This document shows positions 31,626 to 40,853 of a stretch of 64,000 nt of DNA, one piece after another. How positions within the stretch are numbered: the stretch's first letter is position 1; each line of letters starts with the position of its first letter. The notes under the pieces were generated by a model, which was not told the origin of the DNA, made no database searches, and was given only the letters and a program-made list of their open reading frames with translations. This stretch comes from Cydia pomonella. Its lineage: Eukaryota > Arthropoda > Insecta > Lepidoptera > Tortricidae. Where the stretch lies: positions 4,199,986-4,263,985 of the forward strand of contig NC_084730.1 in assembly GCF_033807575.1 (NCBI RefSeq), written 5' to 3'. The translations under genes were made by a program, and so were the position numbers.

Positions 31626-32091
31626 ATGTTAAGCTAGTTATTAAATACCGAATTAACTACAAAGTTGATGTTTTTTTCCACTTCATACTCGTAATACTCC
31701 AGTTTAGAAAACTAATGAAATTTCAGCGACAGTGATATAGTGATACAATCAATCAAACAAGGCGTCAAGCACAGGTCGCAAGTAATTTTATTGCTGCCAC
31801 TTGGCGTGCGAATAGTATGACAGATTGATGTGATAAATGGGGCCATAATCTTTGATGTCCCATTACTTTATGCAGATAGTTAGTATTATTCTTCAGAATA
31901 AATATGTACTGTGAATTTTTATACAGTTTTAATTGTTAATTTATTGTATATTACAGAAGAATCTATGGTTTACAAGTTTAAAAATCAATAGCTTTCCTAA
32001 TAATGAACAGAAATGACGAACAACTTTCAAAAAATATACTTGGCATTGAAAAAAGACAAGCTCCCAAATTTTGACTTCAAGAATTATCCTG
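31626..32091. other. Right end of the island, non-coding
   Basis: Contains the gene 14 poly(A) signal and, at its end, the right inverted repeat (AAATTTTGACTTCAA, 32,066-32,080). The sequence stops at 32,091 where the copia LTR resumes. Confidence 0.7.
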
Positions 32092-32301
32092 TTTAAGGGG
32101 CCACCGTACTGGCAGTAGACGGAACCCTGTCAAATTTGTATTTGTGTAGCAACGGTTCTATGAATTGTTTGTTTACTTTTATGTATGTCAGTCGGTCAAT
32201 AACAGTTCTCATGTAAACACTGAATACATTTCTTGTATACACTTTCTTGGTTTAACTGTGCTATAGATCTCTGCTAAATAGTGATAGGTTTATTCCCCAC
32301 A
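32092..32301 (+). repeat. Copia 3' LTR, remainder
   Basis: Matches 9,651-9,860 with one difference (32,099 G for A). It begins with the duplicated TTTA and ends CCCCACA, followed by the copia target duplication AAAAG. Confidence 0.95.
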
Positions 32302-32306
32302 AAAAG

Positions 32307-33110
32307 TGCACTTGCCAAGATTAAGTTTACATCCTGAAGGTAAAAATATTCAAAATAAATCGTCAGATGACAAGCAAAACTCACTAGTTACTAAAAAATA
32401 ATTAAACATAAATCAACCTTATTTTAATAGCTATATGGTTCATTGTGGCTTTGAACTTGTGGTGGTAATTAGTGAGTTTTGCTTGTCACCTGACGAAATA
32501 TCAGAATGTGTTGAAGAAAACCGTTGGCGTTTCAACTTTTGATATCTGGAAAAAGTGAAACTGCGTAGTATTGAAGTAATTCATAACCACTATGAATAAT
32601 TTAAATTTGCCCCGATTACTACAGTAGATTTAGAACGGTCCTTTAGTTGGCTGAAATGGATTTGGAAATCGGAAAATTTAGAAAAAATGTTAATATCATA
32701 TCAATAAATAAATGTTAATGTATATCGTAATGTGTTCAGTTTAATTTTATTTACATTATAGTTGTAACATTGTACTTCTAAATTTCATAACGGTGTTCCA
32801 GTACATCGTGATTTTTTATCGACATCGACTTATAAAATGTGTGTCCTCGCACTATTGAGACGATTATACATATTACATTAAAAAAGTAAAATAATGAGAG
32901 TAGAATAAGTAAATTTTTGACATACTGCACAAAGAGTCCCGAGAGAGATATTTAGTAAAATCTTTCTCATTCATTGCCCCCCCCCCCCCCCCCGCATAGA
33001 AGTTTGTTCGCACTGCATAATAAAATACACAATTACAAAAATATTCTTCAAGTAGGTCTCAAGGACTCTCTTACAAGTCGATACAACATTTATAATGACA
33101 TCATAATTAT
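32307..33110. other. Right flank of the copia insertion
   Basis: No gene. It holds the second copy of the repeat shared with 3,385-3,490 (here about 32,385-32,505) and a run of about 16 C near 32,979-32,994. Confidence 0.5.
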
Positions 33111-33625
33111 TCGGCACTAGTCATGGGACATTTAAGAAAAGTAGTATTTTGAAATTTCCTCGGCACCTATAAAATTTCTACCACTTTGTGCGTTAAGCTT
33201 TTAATGTCCTATTCGTCATTTATATTTTCAGTGTATTTAATGAAAAATTCTGCAATTGATTTTAATATTATTAACGAATAAAAACTATATATTTTGCTCC
33301 AGCCATGGGATGTATGGCTCCCTTCATTTAAACACAAAGTAAAATCAATGAATCATCAAAGTAGATGGCTCTTGTTTATTGTAAAATGTTGTCAGTGTTC
33401 AAAAACTGATGACAAATACTTATATTACAGGATTTGTCTATGCCATCCCATTACTGGTGCCTGTTCCATTAAGGGGTGTTTACTATAGTTAGAGCTCAAA
33501 AGACACAAAACCTGCGCGGTGACCAGAATATTGACTAGACACTGTAAGTTGAACAAACACATGTTTCAAATTGGGAAGAAACAAGACGCGACATGCAGGT
33601 TCTGCCATGAGTCAGAGGAGACTGC
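33111..33625 (+). repeat. Repeat copy 2 with LINE zinc-knuckle remnant, left half
   Basis: Closely matches 7,555-8,455. The frame at 33,493-33,625 encodes the HCKLNKHMFQIG...CRFC knuckle tail of an I/LOA-like LINE. It is cut at AATGC, where the intact LINE inserted. The same frame resumes at 38,007 beyond that LINE. Confidence 0.8.
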
Positions 33626-33690
33626 AATGCGCGCGCGACCGCGATTACGTACGGGCGTGCGTGTGAGGTGCACTCGAAGCGCGATTAAAA

Positions 33691-35070
33691 ATGTCGTCAT
33701 CTCAGACGGTTAAGTGCGCGAATTGCAATATTGTAATATGTGAACTATTAGCGTATGTTCAAAATAAAGCGGGTGTGATGGACAACGATAGTATGTTGAG
33801 GATCTGTTTATCTGCCTTCAACGAAAAGGAAATAAGTGAGGCGAAAAAAATGCTTTTCGAATCCATGAGTGATAAAACAAGAAGAAATATTGCGAGAAGA
33901 ATGGAGGGTAAAACGCTTAGGGAGCTGGAGGACATTATGCTGGTATTTAATGAAGTGGAACGTGAGCTGTTGCCAATCTTTGTAGCCAGAGACCTGAATA
34001 GGCTACCAGCGGTTACTTTTGATTTTTTGGATGCATCGTCATTATTAAAAGATATAGTTAGGTTGAAACAGGAAGTACAGGATATAAAAAATACATATGC
34101 GACTAATAAGCAAGTGGAAGAACTAGAAAACAAATGGTCACAGGATAAATATGCATCTTTTTTGTACGGGCAGGCGAACGTTAATAAAAGAAGAGGTGCG
34201 TGCGTTTTAAATAGCGGGCCGATGGGATTCTTATCGCCGGGCGGCGGGTCAATGATCGGGCAAGATGGCAATGACCGCGGTGACTCGTCGTTCTTGAAAG
34301 CGCAAGCGGAGGCGCCCGCGCAAATTAACTGGCCGCAGCGAGATACGCCGTCCCGTTCGCGCGGGAGTAGCGAACGAGTACTATCTCCCTCACACGAGTT
34401 AACTAGACAGAATGCAGGTTCACCGGGCGCTACGGACGATTCTACGTCACAACAACGTTGCTTGGAGCGGGTACAGACGACCGTCATTAGTGGCAATAAG
34501 GTTGAAACTCGTTCGGTGCAGCCGGATGACAAGGTTGTTAACGAGTCAAGACAAGAGGTAAACACATTAGCTAGCGGTGCGGATGGAAACAGGTTATCTT
34601 TTGCGAATATGCTACAAAATGGGGTTGAATGGAAACAACCGAATAACGATAATGGTTGGGAGACGGTGCAACGTAAAAAACCAAAATATAAGTATATCGG
34701 AAATAAAGGCAAGGCCGAGTCGAGCTCAAACATGAGATTTAAAGCCGCGGAGGTCAAAGTGCCATTATTTATTTATAATGTACATAAAGATGTGTCAGAG
34801 GACGACATACGGGATTATTTATTGCAGAAAACCGGTGAAAATGTAGCCTTAGTAAAAATAAAAATGAGAAAACAGAAGGCCTATCACTCCTATAAACTAT
34901 TCGTGGCGTCAGACAAATTAAGTATTTTCATGGATGACGCACTGTGGCCGGAGGGGGTTTACTACAGGCGGTTCATCTCTCTGAGGGATCGCGGAGAGGA
35001 GGCACTTAAGGAAAGCGGTGAGAATGGAAATATTATACAGAACGAACAATATGACAGATACACCCATTAG
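33691..35070 (+). CDS. LINE ORF1 protein
   Basis: 459 residues. The N-terminus has a CxxC...C pattern (VKCANCNIVICELL) within a conserved region seen in related lepidopteran LINEs. A coiled-coil-like stretch follows (about residues 125-150, KDIVRLKQEVQDIKN). The centre is disordered and rich in Ser, Pro and Gln. The C-terminal domain is basic with a possible RNA-recognition-like fold (VPLFIYNVHKDVSEDDIRDYL). ORF1 proteins of this type bind the element RNA. It overlaps the start of ORF2 by about 47 nt, which suggests coupled translation. Confidence 0.75.
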   Translation: MSSSQTVKCANCNIVICELLAYVQNKAGVMDNDSMLRICLSAFNEKEISEAKKMLFESMSDKTRRNIARRMEGKTLRELEDIMLVFNEVERELLPIFVARDLNRLPAVTFDFLDASSLLKDIVRLKQEVQDIKNTYATNKQVEELENKWSQDKYASFLYGQANVNKRRGACVLNSGPMGFLSPGGGSMIGQDGNDRGDSSFLKAQAEAPAQINWPQRDTPSRSRGSSERVLSPSHELTRQNAGSPGATDDSTSQQRCLERVQTTVISGNKVETRSVQPDDKVVNESRQEVNTLASGADGNRLSFANMLQNGVEWKQPNNDNGWETVQRKKPKYKYIGNKGKAESSSNMRFKAAEVKVPLFIYNVHKDVSEDDIRDYLLQKTGENVALVKIKMRKQKAYHSYKLFVASDKLSIFMDDALWPEGVYYRRFISLRDRGEEALKESGENGNIIQNEQYDRYTH

Positions 35071-37846
35071 TCGCTTAATAAGTTTTAACTGTAAAAGTCT
35101 GAAGAGGTCGATAGAGGGTGTAAGGGATCTGTGCAAGGAAGGAGACATTGTGGCATTGCAGGAGACCTGGCTATTGCCGCACGACTTGCCGCTTCTCGGG
35201 ACAATACATGAAGACTTCGCATATACGGGATCATCTGCAGTCGACACAGGGGCCGGTATACTTATAGGGCGGCCACACGGGGGAGTCGGGCTGCTATGGA
35301 GAAAGTCTGCGTTTTCGGAAGTCACCGTAGTCGAGTGTAAAAATGTGCGGTTAGTGGCAATAAAGGTGAAAGTGCGGGAGTCCACATTCCTAGTATTTAG
35401 TGTATATATGCCGGTAAATGAGCTTGAAAATGTGCCGCTGTTCACTGAATGCTTAGGCGAGATTAGTGCTATCAGCGAGGACAGCACGGACGTTGAGGCG
35501 ATATATGTTTTAGGGGACTTTAATGCGCACCCTAAGGAACTTTTTTACCATGAATTGCTGCAGTTCTGCGAAACGCAGATGTGGAGTTGCGTGGATTTGG
35601 AAATGCTGGGCTCTGATTCGGGGACATTTACATTTACGAGTGAAGCGCACGGATGTAACAGGTGGTTGGACCACTGTGTTGTCACGGAGGCAGCGAGACA
35701 AACGGTTTGCAACGTGAGTGTGAAATATGACGCATATTGGTCGGACCACCTGCCGCTCATAATTGATTGTAAATTAAATAAGCTACAGATTAAATGTACT
35801 ACTGGCAGGGTACGTAACGACGGGGTAATGTGGGGTGACAGGCAACCTTCGCAAATAGAAGTGTACCAAGCACTGTGCAACGAGAGCCTGAGAATGCTAG
35901 ACTTTCCGACCGAGCTAACGTCATGTGCTGATAAATTATGTATGGAACGAAATCACTCGGTAATTTTAGATAAAATGTATGACGACATAATTGACACATT
36001 GACGGATGCGGCGAGAAAGTCTAGCAGGAAAGGGCACGCCAAGCGAAATGTCGTAGCGGGGTGGAACAAGTACGTCGCGGGCGCCCATAGACTCGCTAGA
36101 GAAAAGTTTATGGTGTGGATGTCGTTAAATAAACCTAAACAGGGACGAGTGTATGATGATATGTGTGATTCCAGGAGGGTCTTCAAGTCAAAATTAAAAT
36201 GGTGTCAAGATAGGCAGGACCAAATTAAAGCCGACATCCTTGCCACTAAACGAGCAACAAATGACTTCAAAGCCTTCTGGAAAAGCACTAATAAGCTTAA
36301 TGTGAGACCTAGTGTCCCTGGGAGTGTAGGGGGAGTTAGCGACAAGAAGGGCATCGCGAATAACTTCAAGCGAGTGTTTTCTATAGACCCAATCCTCCAT
36401 AAACCTGTAAAAGCGGTGCTATGTGCTGAGTCCGTTATGGGTGAAAGTACCCTTAGTTTCTCAGCGAAGCAAGTTCAAAATGTGATTAAAAACATGCAAA
36501 GGGGTAAATCGCCGGGGCATGACGGGCTCAGCATAGAGCATCTCAAGTATGCGGGCATACACCTGCCACGGGTGCTGGCCATGTTCTACACGATGTGCTT
36601 AAGACACGCTTATCTCCCTAGGAAGCTAACTAGGACAGTTGTAGTGCCGCTGATAAAGAACAGAACGGGGGATTTGTCGGACATAGGAAACTACAGGCCC
36701 ATCTCTCTGGCAACTGTTCTCGCCAAAGTACTTGATAGCCTTATTAATGAGCAGCTTTGTAGATACGTGAAGCTGCATGATGCACAATTCGGCTTCCGTC
36801 AGGGATTGTCTACCGAGACTGCAATATTGTGTGTTAAGAGGGCTATCAGGTACTATAAAGACAGGAATACACCCATATATGCGTGTTTTCTGGACCTGTC
36901 GAAAGCATTTGACCTGGTTGTGTACGACGTACTGTGGGACAAGTTAGCGAAAACGGGTATACCAAGGGAGTGCGTCGAACTGTTAAAGTACTGGTACGGC
37001 AGCCAGGTCAATTGCGTGAGATGGGCGGGAGAAGACTCAGACGAGTATAGTCTCAAATGTGGGGTTCGTCAGGGTGGACTAACATCTCCCATTCTGTTCA
37101 ACCTCTACGTTAATGGGTTGATCGAGGAGCTCAGCAACACACATGTCGGATGTCATATAGAAAGAACGTGTTTCAACAACATCAGCTATGCAGACGACAT
37201 GGTGTTGCTGGGTCCGTCGAGCGACTCGTTACGAAAACTCATCACTATATGCGAGGGGTATGCTGAGGAGCATGGTCTTAGGTATAACACTAGCAAGAGT
37301 GAGTTCGTCCTCTTTAAAGCCAAGAAATACAACCCAACAACAATACCTAAGATCATGCTTTGCGGTGTGCCCCTGAAGAGAGTGGAGAGGTTCAAATACC
37401 TGGGGCATATCCTTACAGAAGATCTGAAGGATGACCTAGACCTTGAGAGGGAGAGAAGGTCGATGGCGGTGCGTGGTAATATGATTGCCCGCAGATTTGC
37501 AAGGTGTAACGAACAAGTCAAAATGACGCTTTTTAAAGCATACTGTCAGACGTTCTACACCTGCAGTCTGTGGGTAAATTTTACCCAAAGGGCATACAAC
37601 GCACTGAGGGTCCAGTATAACAATGTCTTGAGGATGCTGTTGCGACTGCCCAAGCACTGTAGTGCATCTAGCATGTTTGCGGAAGCGCGAAGTGATGACT
37701 TTTTCGCAATCAGACGCAAGCGTGTTGGATCATTACTTAGGCGAGTGCGTTGCAGTGGCAATAGCCTCCTCAGGACATTGTCGGAAAGCCTAGACTGCCC
37801 TACAACAAAATACTGGGTCGAAGTCGCCATTGGAAGGGCCAAATAG
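35024..37846 (+). CDS. LINE ORF2: endonuclease and reverse transcriptase
   Basis: 940 residues from the first ATG (35,024). The apurinic-like endonuclease covers about residues 15-245 (NCKSL, LQETWLL, LGDFNAHP, WSDHLPLI). Reverse transcriptase covers about 500-760, with FGFRQGLSTETA, CFLDLSKAFD, GVRQGGLTSPILFNLY and the catalytic YADD at about 721. The C-terminal tail (LLRLPKHCSAS, RRKRVGSLLRRVR) is shared with the fragment at 600-790. Endonuclease nicking and target-primed reverse transcription are the expected activities. All motifs are intact. Confidence 0.92.
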   Translation: MEILYRTNNMTDTPISRLISFNCKSLKRSIEGVRDLCKEGDIVALQETWLLPHDLPLLGTIHEDFAYTGSSAVDTGAGILIGRPHGGVGLLWRKSAFSEVTVVECKNVRLVAIKVKVRESTFLVFSVYMPVNELENVPLFTECLGEISAISEDSTDVEAIYVLGDFNAHPKELFYHELLQFCETQMWSCVDLEMLGSDSGTFTFTSEAHGCNRWLDHCVVTEAARQTVCNVSVKYDAYWSDHLPLIIDCKLNKLQIKCTTGRVRNDGVMWGDRQPSQIEVYQALCNESLRMLDFPTELTSCADKLCMERNHSVILDKMYDDIIDTLTDAARKSSRKGHAKRNVVAGWNKYVAGAHRLAREKFMVWMSLNKPKQGRVYDDMCDSRRVFKSKLKWCQDRQDQIKADILATKRATNDFKAFWKSTNKLNVRPSVPGSVGGVSDKKGIANNFKRVFSIDPILHKPVKAVLCAESVMGESTLSFSAKQVQNVIKNMQRGKSPGHDGLSIEHLKYAGIHLPRVLAMFYTMCLRHAYLPRKLTRTVVVPLIKNRTGDLSDIGNYRPISLATVLAKVLDSLINEQLCRYVKLHDAQFGFRQGLSTETAILCVKRAIRYYKDRNTPIYACFLDLSKAFDLVVYDVLWDKLAKTGIPRECVELLKYWYGSQVNCVRWAGEDSDEYSLKCGVRQGGLTSPILFNLYVNGLIEELSNTHVGCHIERTCFNNISYADDMVLLGPSSDSLRKLITICEGYAEEHGLRYNTSKSEFVLFKAKKYNPTTIPKIMLCGVPLKRVERFKYLGHILTEDLKDDLDLERERRSMAVRGNMIARRFARCNEQVKMTLFKAYCQTFYTCSLWVNFTQRAYNALRVQYNNVLRMLLRLPKHCSASSMFAEARSDDFFAIRRKRVGSLLRRVRCSGNSLLRTLSESLDCPTTKYWVEVAIGRAK

Positions 37847-38006
37847 GAAGTTTTTTTTTGTTTTTATTTGGTTTTTGTTTTTATTTTATGTGTTTTCTCA
37901 AACTAACATAGTTATTAAGTCTAGAGTATAAGTACTAACATAATATGGATCTTTGATCTGAAATAAATAATTTTTATTTTTATTTTTATTTTATTTTATT
38001 TATTTT

Positions 38007-38210
38007 AATGCACATTCTCTGTTCCTGTGGACCACTAATGTCAAAAAGAAGTACCCACTTAGGGCGGCACGTATTGCAACCCTATGAGGTACAGAACATT
38101 ACGGCCCAAAGAATCTGGAATTTCCTGGATTCAACGGGCATCAGTAATGAACTTTAAAGGGCTGTCACAATAGATCACTACCTGGTCGACGTGGCACCCA
38201 AATGCCCAAA
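38007..38210 (+). pseudogene. Repeat copy 2, right half (LINE C-terminal tail)
   Basis: Continues the frame broken at 33,625: ILCSCGPLMSKR, then LGRHVLQPYEVQ, then an end at ISNEL and a stop. The knuckle Cys of this part completes the motif begun at 33,600. This shows that the intact LINE landed inside an older LINE relic. Confidence 0.75.
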
Positions 38211-38936
38211 AAACCCAAATAATAATATAGTGAGAAGAAAAAGAGATAAGTAACTTAACTCTGCAGCTTGCTGTCCATGTTTTTGCAGGTAAATATGATG
38301 TCAAAAATTGCTGCTAACTAATTAAATGAGCAGCACACAAGGTCACAGTGATATATTTGCGGACGCCCCATCTATTTTTCACGCAATACTGAACCTTTTA
38401 CCGCCTCCACTTGATTTTCGACCTAATTTGAACTGCTTTAGGTTCAATTTTGAATATAGATGAATATCAGTTAAGGCTATTTGGTTGTAAGTACAAAATA
38501 GGTAGGGTTATATTTAGTTTAAGGTTAAATCTTGTATTTTATGGCAAGCGCCAGGTTTAAGTTTAAGTAGAAACTTTATAATTAGTTTCATGATGGATTC
38601 ACGGCTGTCCGAACACAGACAGACAGATAGATGGACGGAAGGTTAGTTTGTTCTGTTTGTCAACCTTTGGGTACGGCAACCTAAAAAGTTATCTTTGAAA
38701 CCGATATATTGTATTGGATTGCGCGGCAGCTCGGTCCGCTCGCGCTCTGGCGATGACAATTTTACCGGTTGCCGATTCAAATTGTACTTACACACTTTTA
38801 CCCAACAAAAAAGTTGCTTTGTTTTGTTTTTGAATATATTTTATGGTATTCGTGCGCTCTGTAAATAATGTATATTATGAATCTTTTTATTTCTCTATGT
38901 AAGTGAATTATAATATTCCTTTGGAAAAATAAATTC
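38211..38936. other. Intergenic, nothing recognised
   Basis: AT-rich. An ACAGACAGACAGATAGATGGACGG stretch near 38,620 is a degraded microsatellite common in lepidopteran repeats. No gene is supported. Confidence 0.4.
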
Positions 38937-39374
38937 TTAAGAGGGAAGAAATAGATTTGCGATCCTAGCGAAATAACAGCACTTTTTCTAAGAAAATTCA
39001 TTTCGGGAGAAAACGCTTTCCACAAACTAAATCTTAAGAAATCACTTTGATTTTGATGTCCATCGCTTCACCATAATATATTCTAGGTTCATAGGTTTCT
39101 TTAAACAATGTAAATAGGAAAACCTATAAACCCAGTTTTTTTATTGTGTAAATAACATACTAAAAAATCATGGAGAAAGGAAAATATTTATAAGTTAACA
39201 TTTTCTTTTTTTGTATGGACAATCACGTGGTATCCCTGGAAATAGAAATGTAATTTCGTAGAAAAAGTACCGTAATTTCTTTAAAAAGTACCGTAATTTC
39301 GTTAAAAAGTACCGTAATTTCGTTAAAAATTACCGTAATTTCTTTAGGATTACAAAGCTATTCTTCCCTCTTAA
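38937..39374. mobile_element. piggyBac-like MITE with TTAA duplication, copy 1
   Basis: TTAA at 38,937-38,940 and 39,371-39,374 flank inverted termini GAGGGAAGAA(A)TAGATTTG and its near complement. Inside, a unit of about 21 bp (AGTACCGTAATTTC(G/T)TTAAAA) is repeated four times at about 39,255-39,345. It has no coding capacity. Confidence 0.75.
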
Positions 39375-39609
39375 ACCATAATCATAATCATTAGCGAACT
39401 TTCTATAGCTAATTTAATATTTAAAAAAAACCTCTCTATCAGTTTTTGATTTGCATTAGTTTTGAGTAAACGTAGTTTTTAATAAAGTAATAATTTATGA
39501 ACACTGCATTTTGTGAGATGCAACTCCTTTGGTGTTGTAGGCGATGGGCGATAGTTATTCCTTAAATTCTTTCAGGCTATTCGTCATCTCGTTTGTCTCG
39601 TACAGTCTC

Positions 39610-39722
39610 AATCAGATATATCGGAGCCGCCAAAGCGCTCAAAAATATCTGAACATGCACTCTAACGCCTTGACAATAGAGGCGCCTTCAGATATTTGTG
39701 AGCACCTCGGCCGGTCATCATA
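39610..39722. mobile_element. Small palindromic lepidopteran repeat
   Basis: Inverted arms around AGCGCTCAAAAATATCTGA and its near complement TCAGATATTTGTGAGC, with a TTGACAATAGAGGC core. This layout is frequent in lepidopteran genomes. Confidence 0.6.
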
Positions 39723-39758
39723 AAATGCTAGGAAGAAAAACTATAAACAATTTCTAAG

Positions 39759-39938
39759 CTGGTGGCCTAGCGGTAAGAGCGTACGACTTTGCGAAACCAG
39801 ACTAATCTCAATAAGGCCTAGTTTACTTTCTGGGTTGGAAGGTTAGATGGCTAGTAACGCCAATTGTTGTGATTAGTTGCCAAGCGGACCCCAGGCTCAC
39901 ATGAGCCGTGGCAAAATGCCGGGACAACGCGATAAAAT
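39759..39938 (+). repeat. tRNA-derived SINE, family A, copy 3 (internally deleted)
   Basis: The A-box head GGTGGCCTAGCGGTAAGAGC is present, but the B-box region is missing. The body then resumes at GACTAATCTC and runs to the GCCGTGGCAAAATGCCGGGA tail. Confidence 0.8.
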
Positions 39939-40660
39939 CATACTTATTTCATAACATCGATACTCTAACACTTAATTAAGCTACTAAATCTATAATTGTT
40001 TTCTCCATACAAGTTGCGTCAGCACCTGCCAAGTTAGGTTAATGTTTGTTGTTTTAATGGCTAATATCGGGTAATACGAACCCCTGTATAATGATTTATA
40101 ATGATTAACGTCTTAAGAGGCTGTCAACACCCAATGTCCTTGAAATTGATGTTACTTAAACAGTTTTTTAAGAAAGACTATTTGTTTTAGTCAAGTAAGA
40201 AAAATATATGTTCATAATAATTATATTTCAAAGACCGTGGTTGTACTCGATACACGATTGAACGAAATCGGCTCGATAGAAAATAATTGCAAAGATTGGT
40301 CTTAAAATCACAATTAAACGGTTTTATGTCTTTATTGTTTTGACTTATGGGTCTGCAATTAAAATCACAATTTCAAAACATTTATATCTAAACCGTGGTT
40401 GAGTAAAATATTACACTAATAATCCACTTTTTTTTATTTAAATATTTTTCTTATTATTCCCTTGCCCAGGCCCAGTAACATGCGACAGTGTTATCTCATT
40501 TACTCCGATACAAATAGACAGTGTGCGCGCTTTAGGTATTGAGGCTGTCAAGCTAATGCATTATATCGGGTTTCAATATACTTCTAATGTTACAAATTGA
40601 TATTGTTTACAGACATGTTTAAAAATAATATGTTAGATATTGGTAATTCTTAAGGTGTGC

Positions 40661-40853
40661 AGAGGCTCTAGTGTAAATTTATTCGATAGTGAAACGTGAC
40701 GTACGCGTTTGCGTTAAGTCTCATTTTGTATGGGATTTTGCGTTTCCAAAACATCCCGCTTGGCGCGCTGTTTCTAAATCCCGTACAAATTGAGACTTAA
40801 CGCAAACGCGTACGTGACGTCACGAAATCGAATAAATTTACACTAGGGCCTCT
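40661..40853. mobile_element. MITE with long inverted arms
   Basis: Arms of about 75 bp, beginning AGAGGC(T/C)CTAGTGTAAATT and containing ACGTACGCGTTTGCGTTAAG, are near-perfect complements around a short loop. The next LINE starts immediately to the right. Confidence 0.85.

Larger units (their letters stand above)
14297..32091. mobile_element. Discrete 17,795-bp foreign gene island inside the copia LTR; polydnavirus-like circle proposed
   Basis: The boundaries are set by the split LTR, and 54 + 206 bases make exactly one 260-bp LTR. The flanking duplication is TTTA (14,293-14,296 and 32,092-32,095). The ends carry imperfect inverted repeats: TTGATGTCGAAATTT at 14,309-14,323 matches the reverse complement of 32,066-32,080 at 13 of 15 positions, 12 and 11 bases from the ends. 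Inside are small genes on both strands, most plausibly with TATA boxes and introns, several as paralogues. I see no mobility or replication gene. That pattern, with an apoptosis inhibitor, fits the packaged circles of parasitoid polydnaviruses, which are known to integrate into lepidopteran DNA. The family assignment is inference. Confidence 0.85.
9601..32301 (+). mobile_element. Copia-type LTR retrotransposon, split by a 17.8-kb insertion
   Basis: The 5' LTR is 9,601-9,860 and the internal region 9,861-14,242. The 3' LTR is in two parts, 14,243-14,296 and 32,092-32,301. The target duplication AAAAG lies outside both ends (9,596-9,600 and 32,302-32,306). A purine-rich tract precedes the 3' LTR at about 14,231-14,242. 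Without the inserted 17,795 bp the element would be about 4.9 kb, a normal copia size. The LTRs differ at one base (9,658 A versus 32,099 G), so it inserted recently. Confidence 0.95.
33631..38006 (+). mobile_element. Full-length LINE with both ORFs open (CR1/L2-like group)
   Basis: The element is flanked by the 5-bp duplication AATGC (33,626-33,630 and 38,007-38,011) and carries two overlapping ORFs. It ends in a GAAATAAA...TTTTTATTTTTA tail. The CpG-rich 5' UTR is short (about 60 bp). With no stop or frameshift in either ORF it is potentially active or very recently active. A 5'-truncated relative lies at 565-985. Confidence 0.9.

Noticed and set aside
14297..32091. Maverick/Polinton or intact DNA virus genome
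   Set aside because: No polymerase, integrase, ATPase, protease or capsid signature. The flanking duplication is 4 bp, not the 6 bp usual for Mavericks.
14297..32091. Native moth gene cluster merely interrupted by two solo LTR pieces
   Set aside because: The two LTR pieces are complementary parts of one LTR with a 4-base overlap, and the target duplication AAAAG lies outside them. Only insertion into the LTR explains this.
33759..34757. Long minus-strand ORF opposite LINE ORF1
   Set aside because: Antisense shadow of a coding frame with matching codon bias. No independent features.
39250..39345. CRISPR-like direct repeats
   Set aside because: The four units are contiguous with no unique spacers and lie inside a TTAA MITE.
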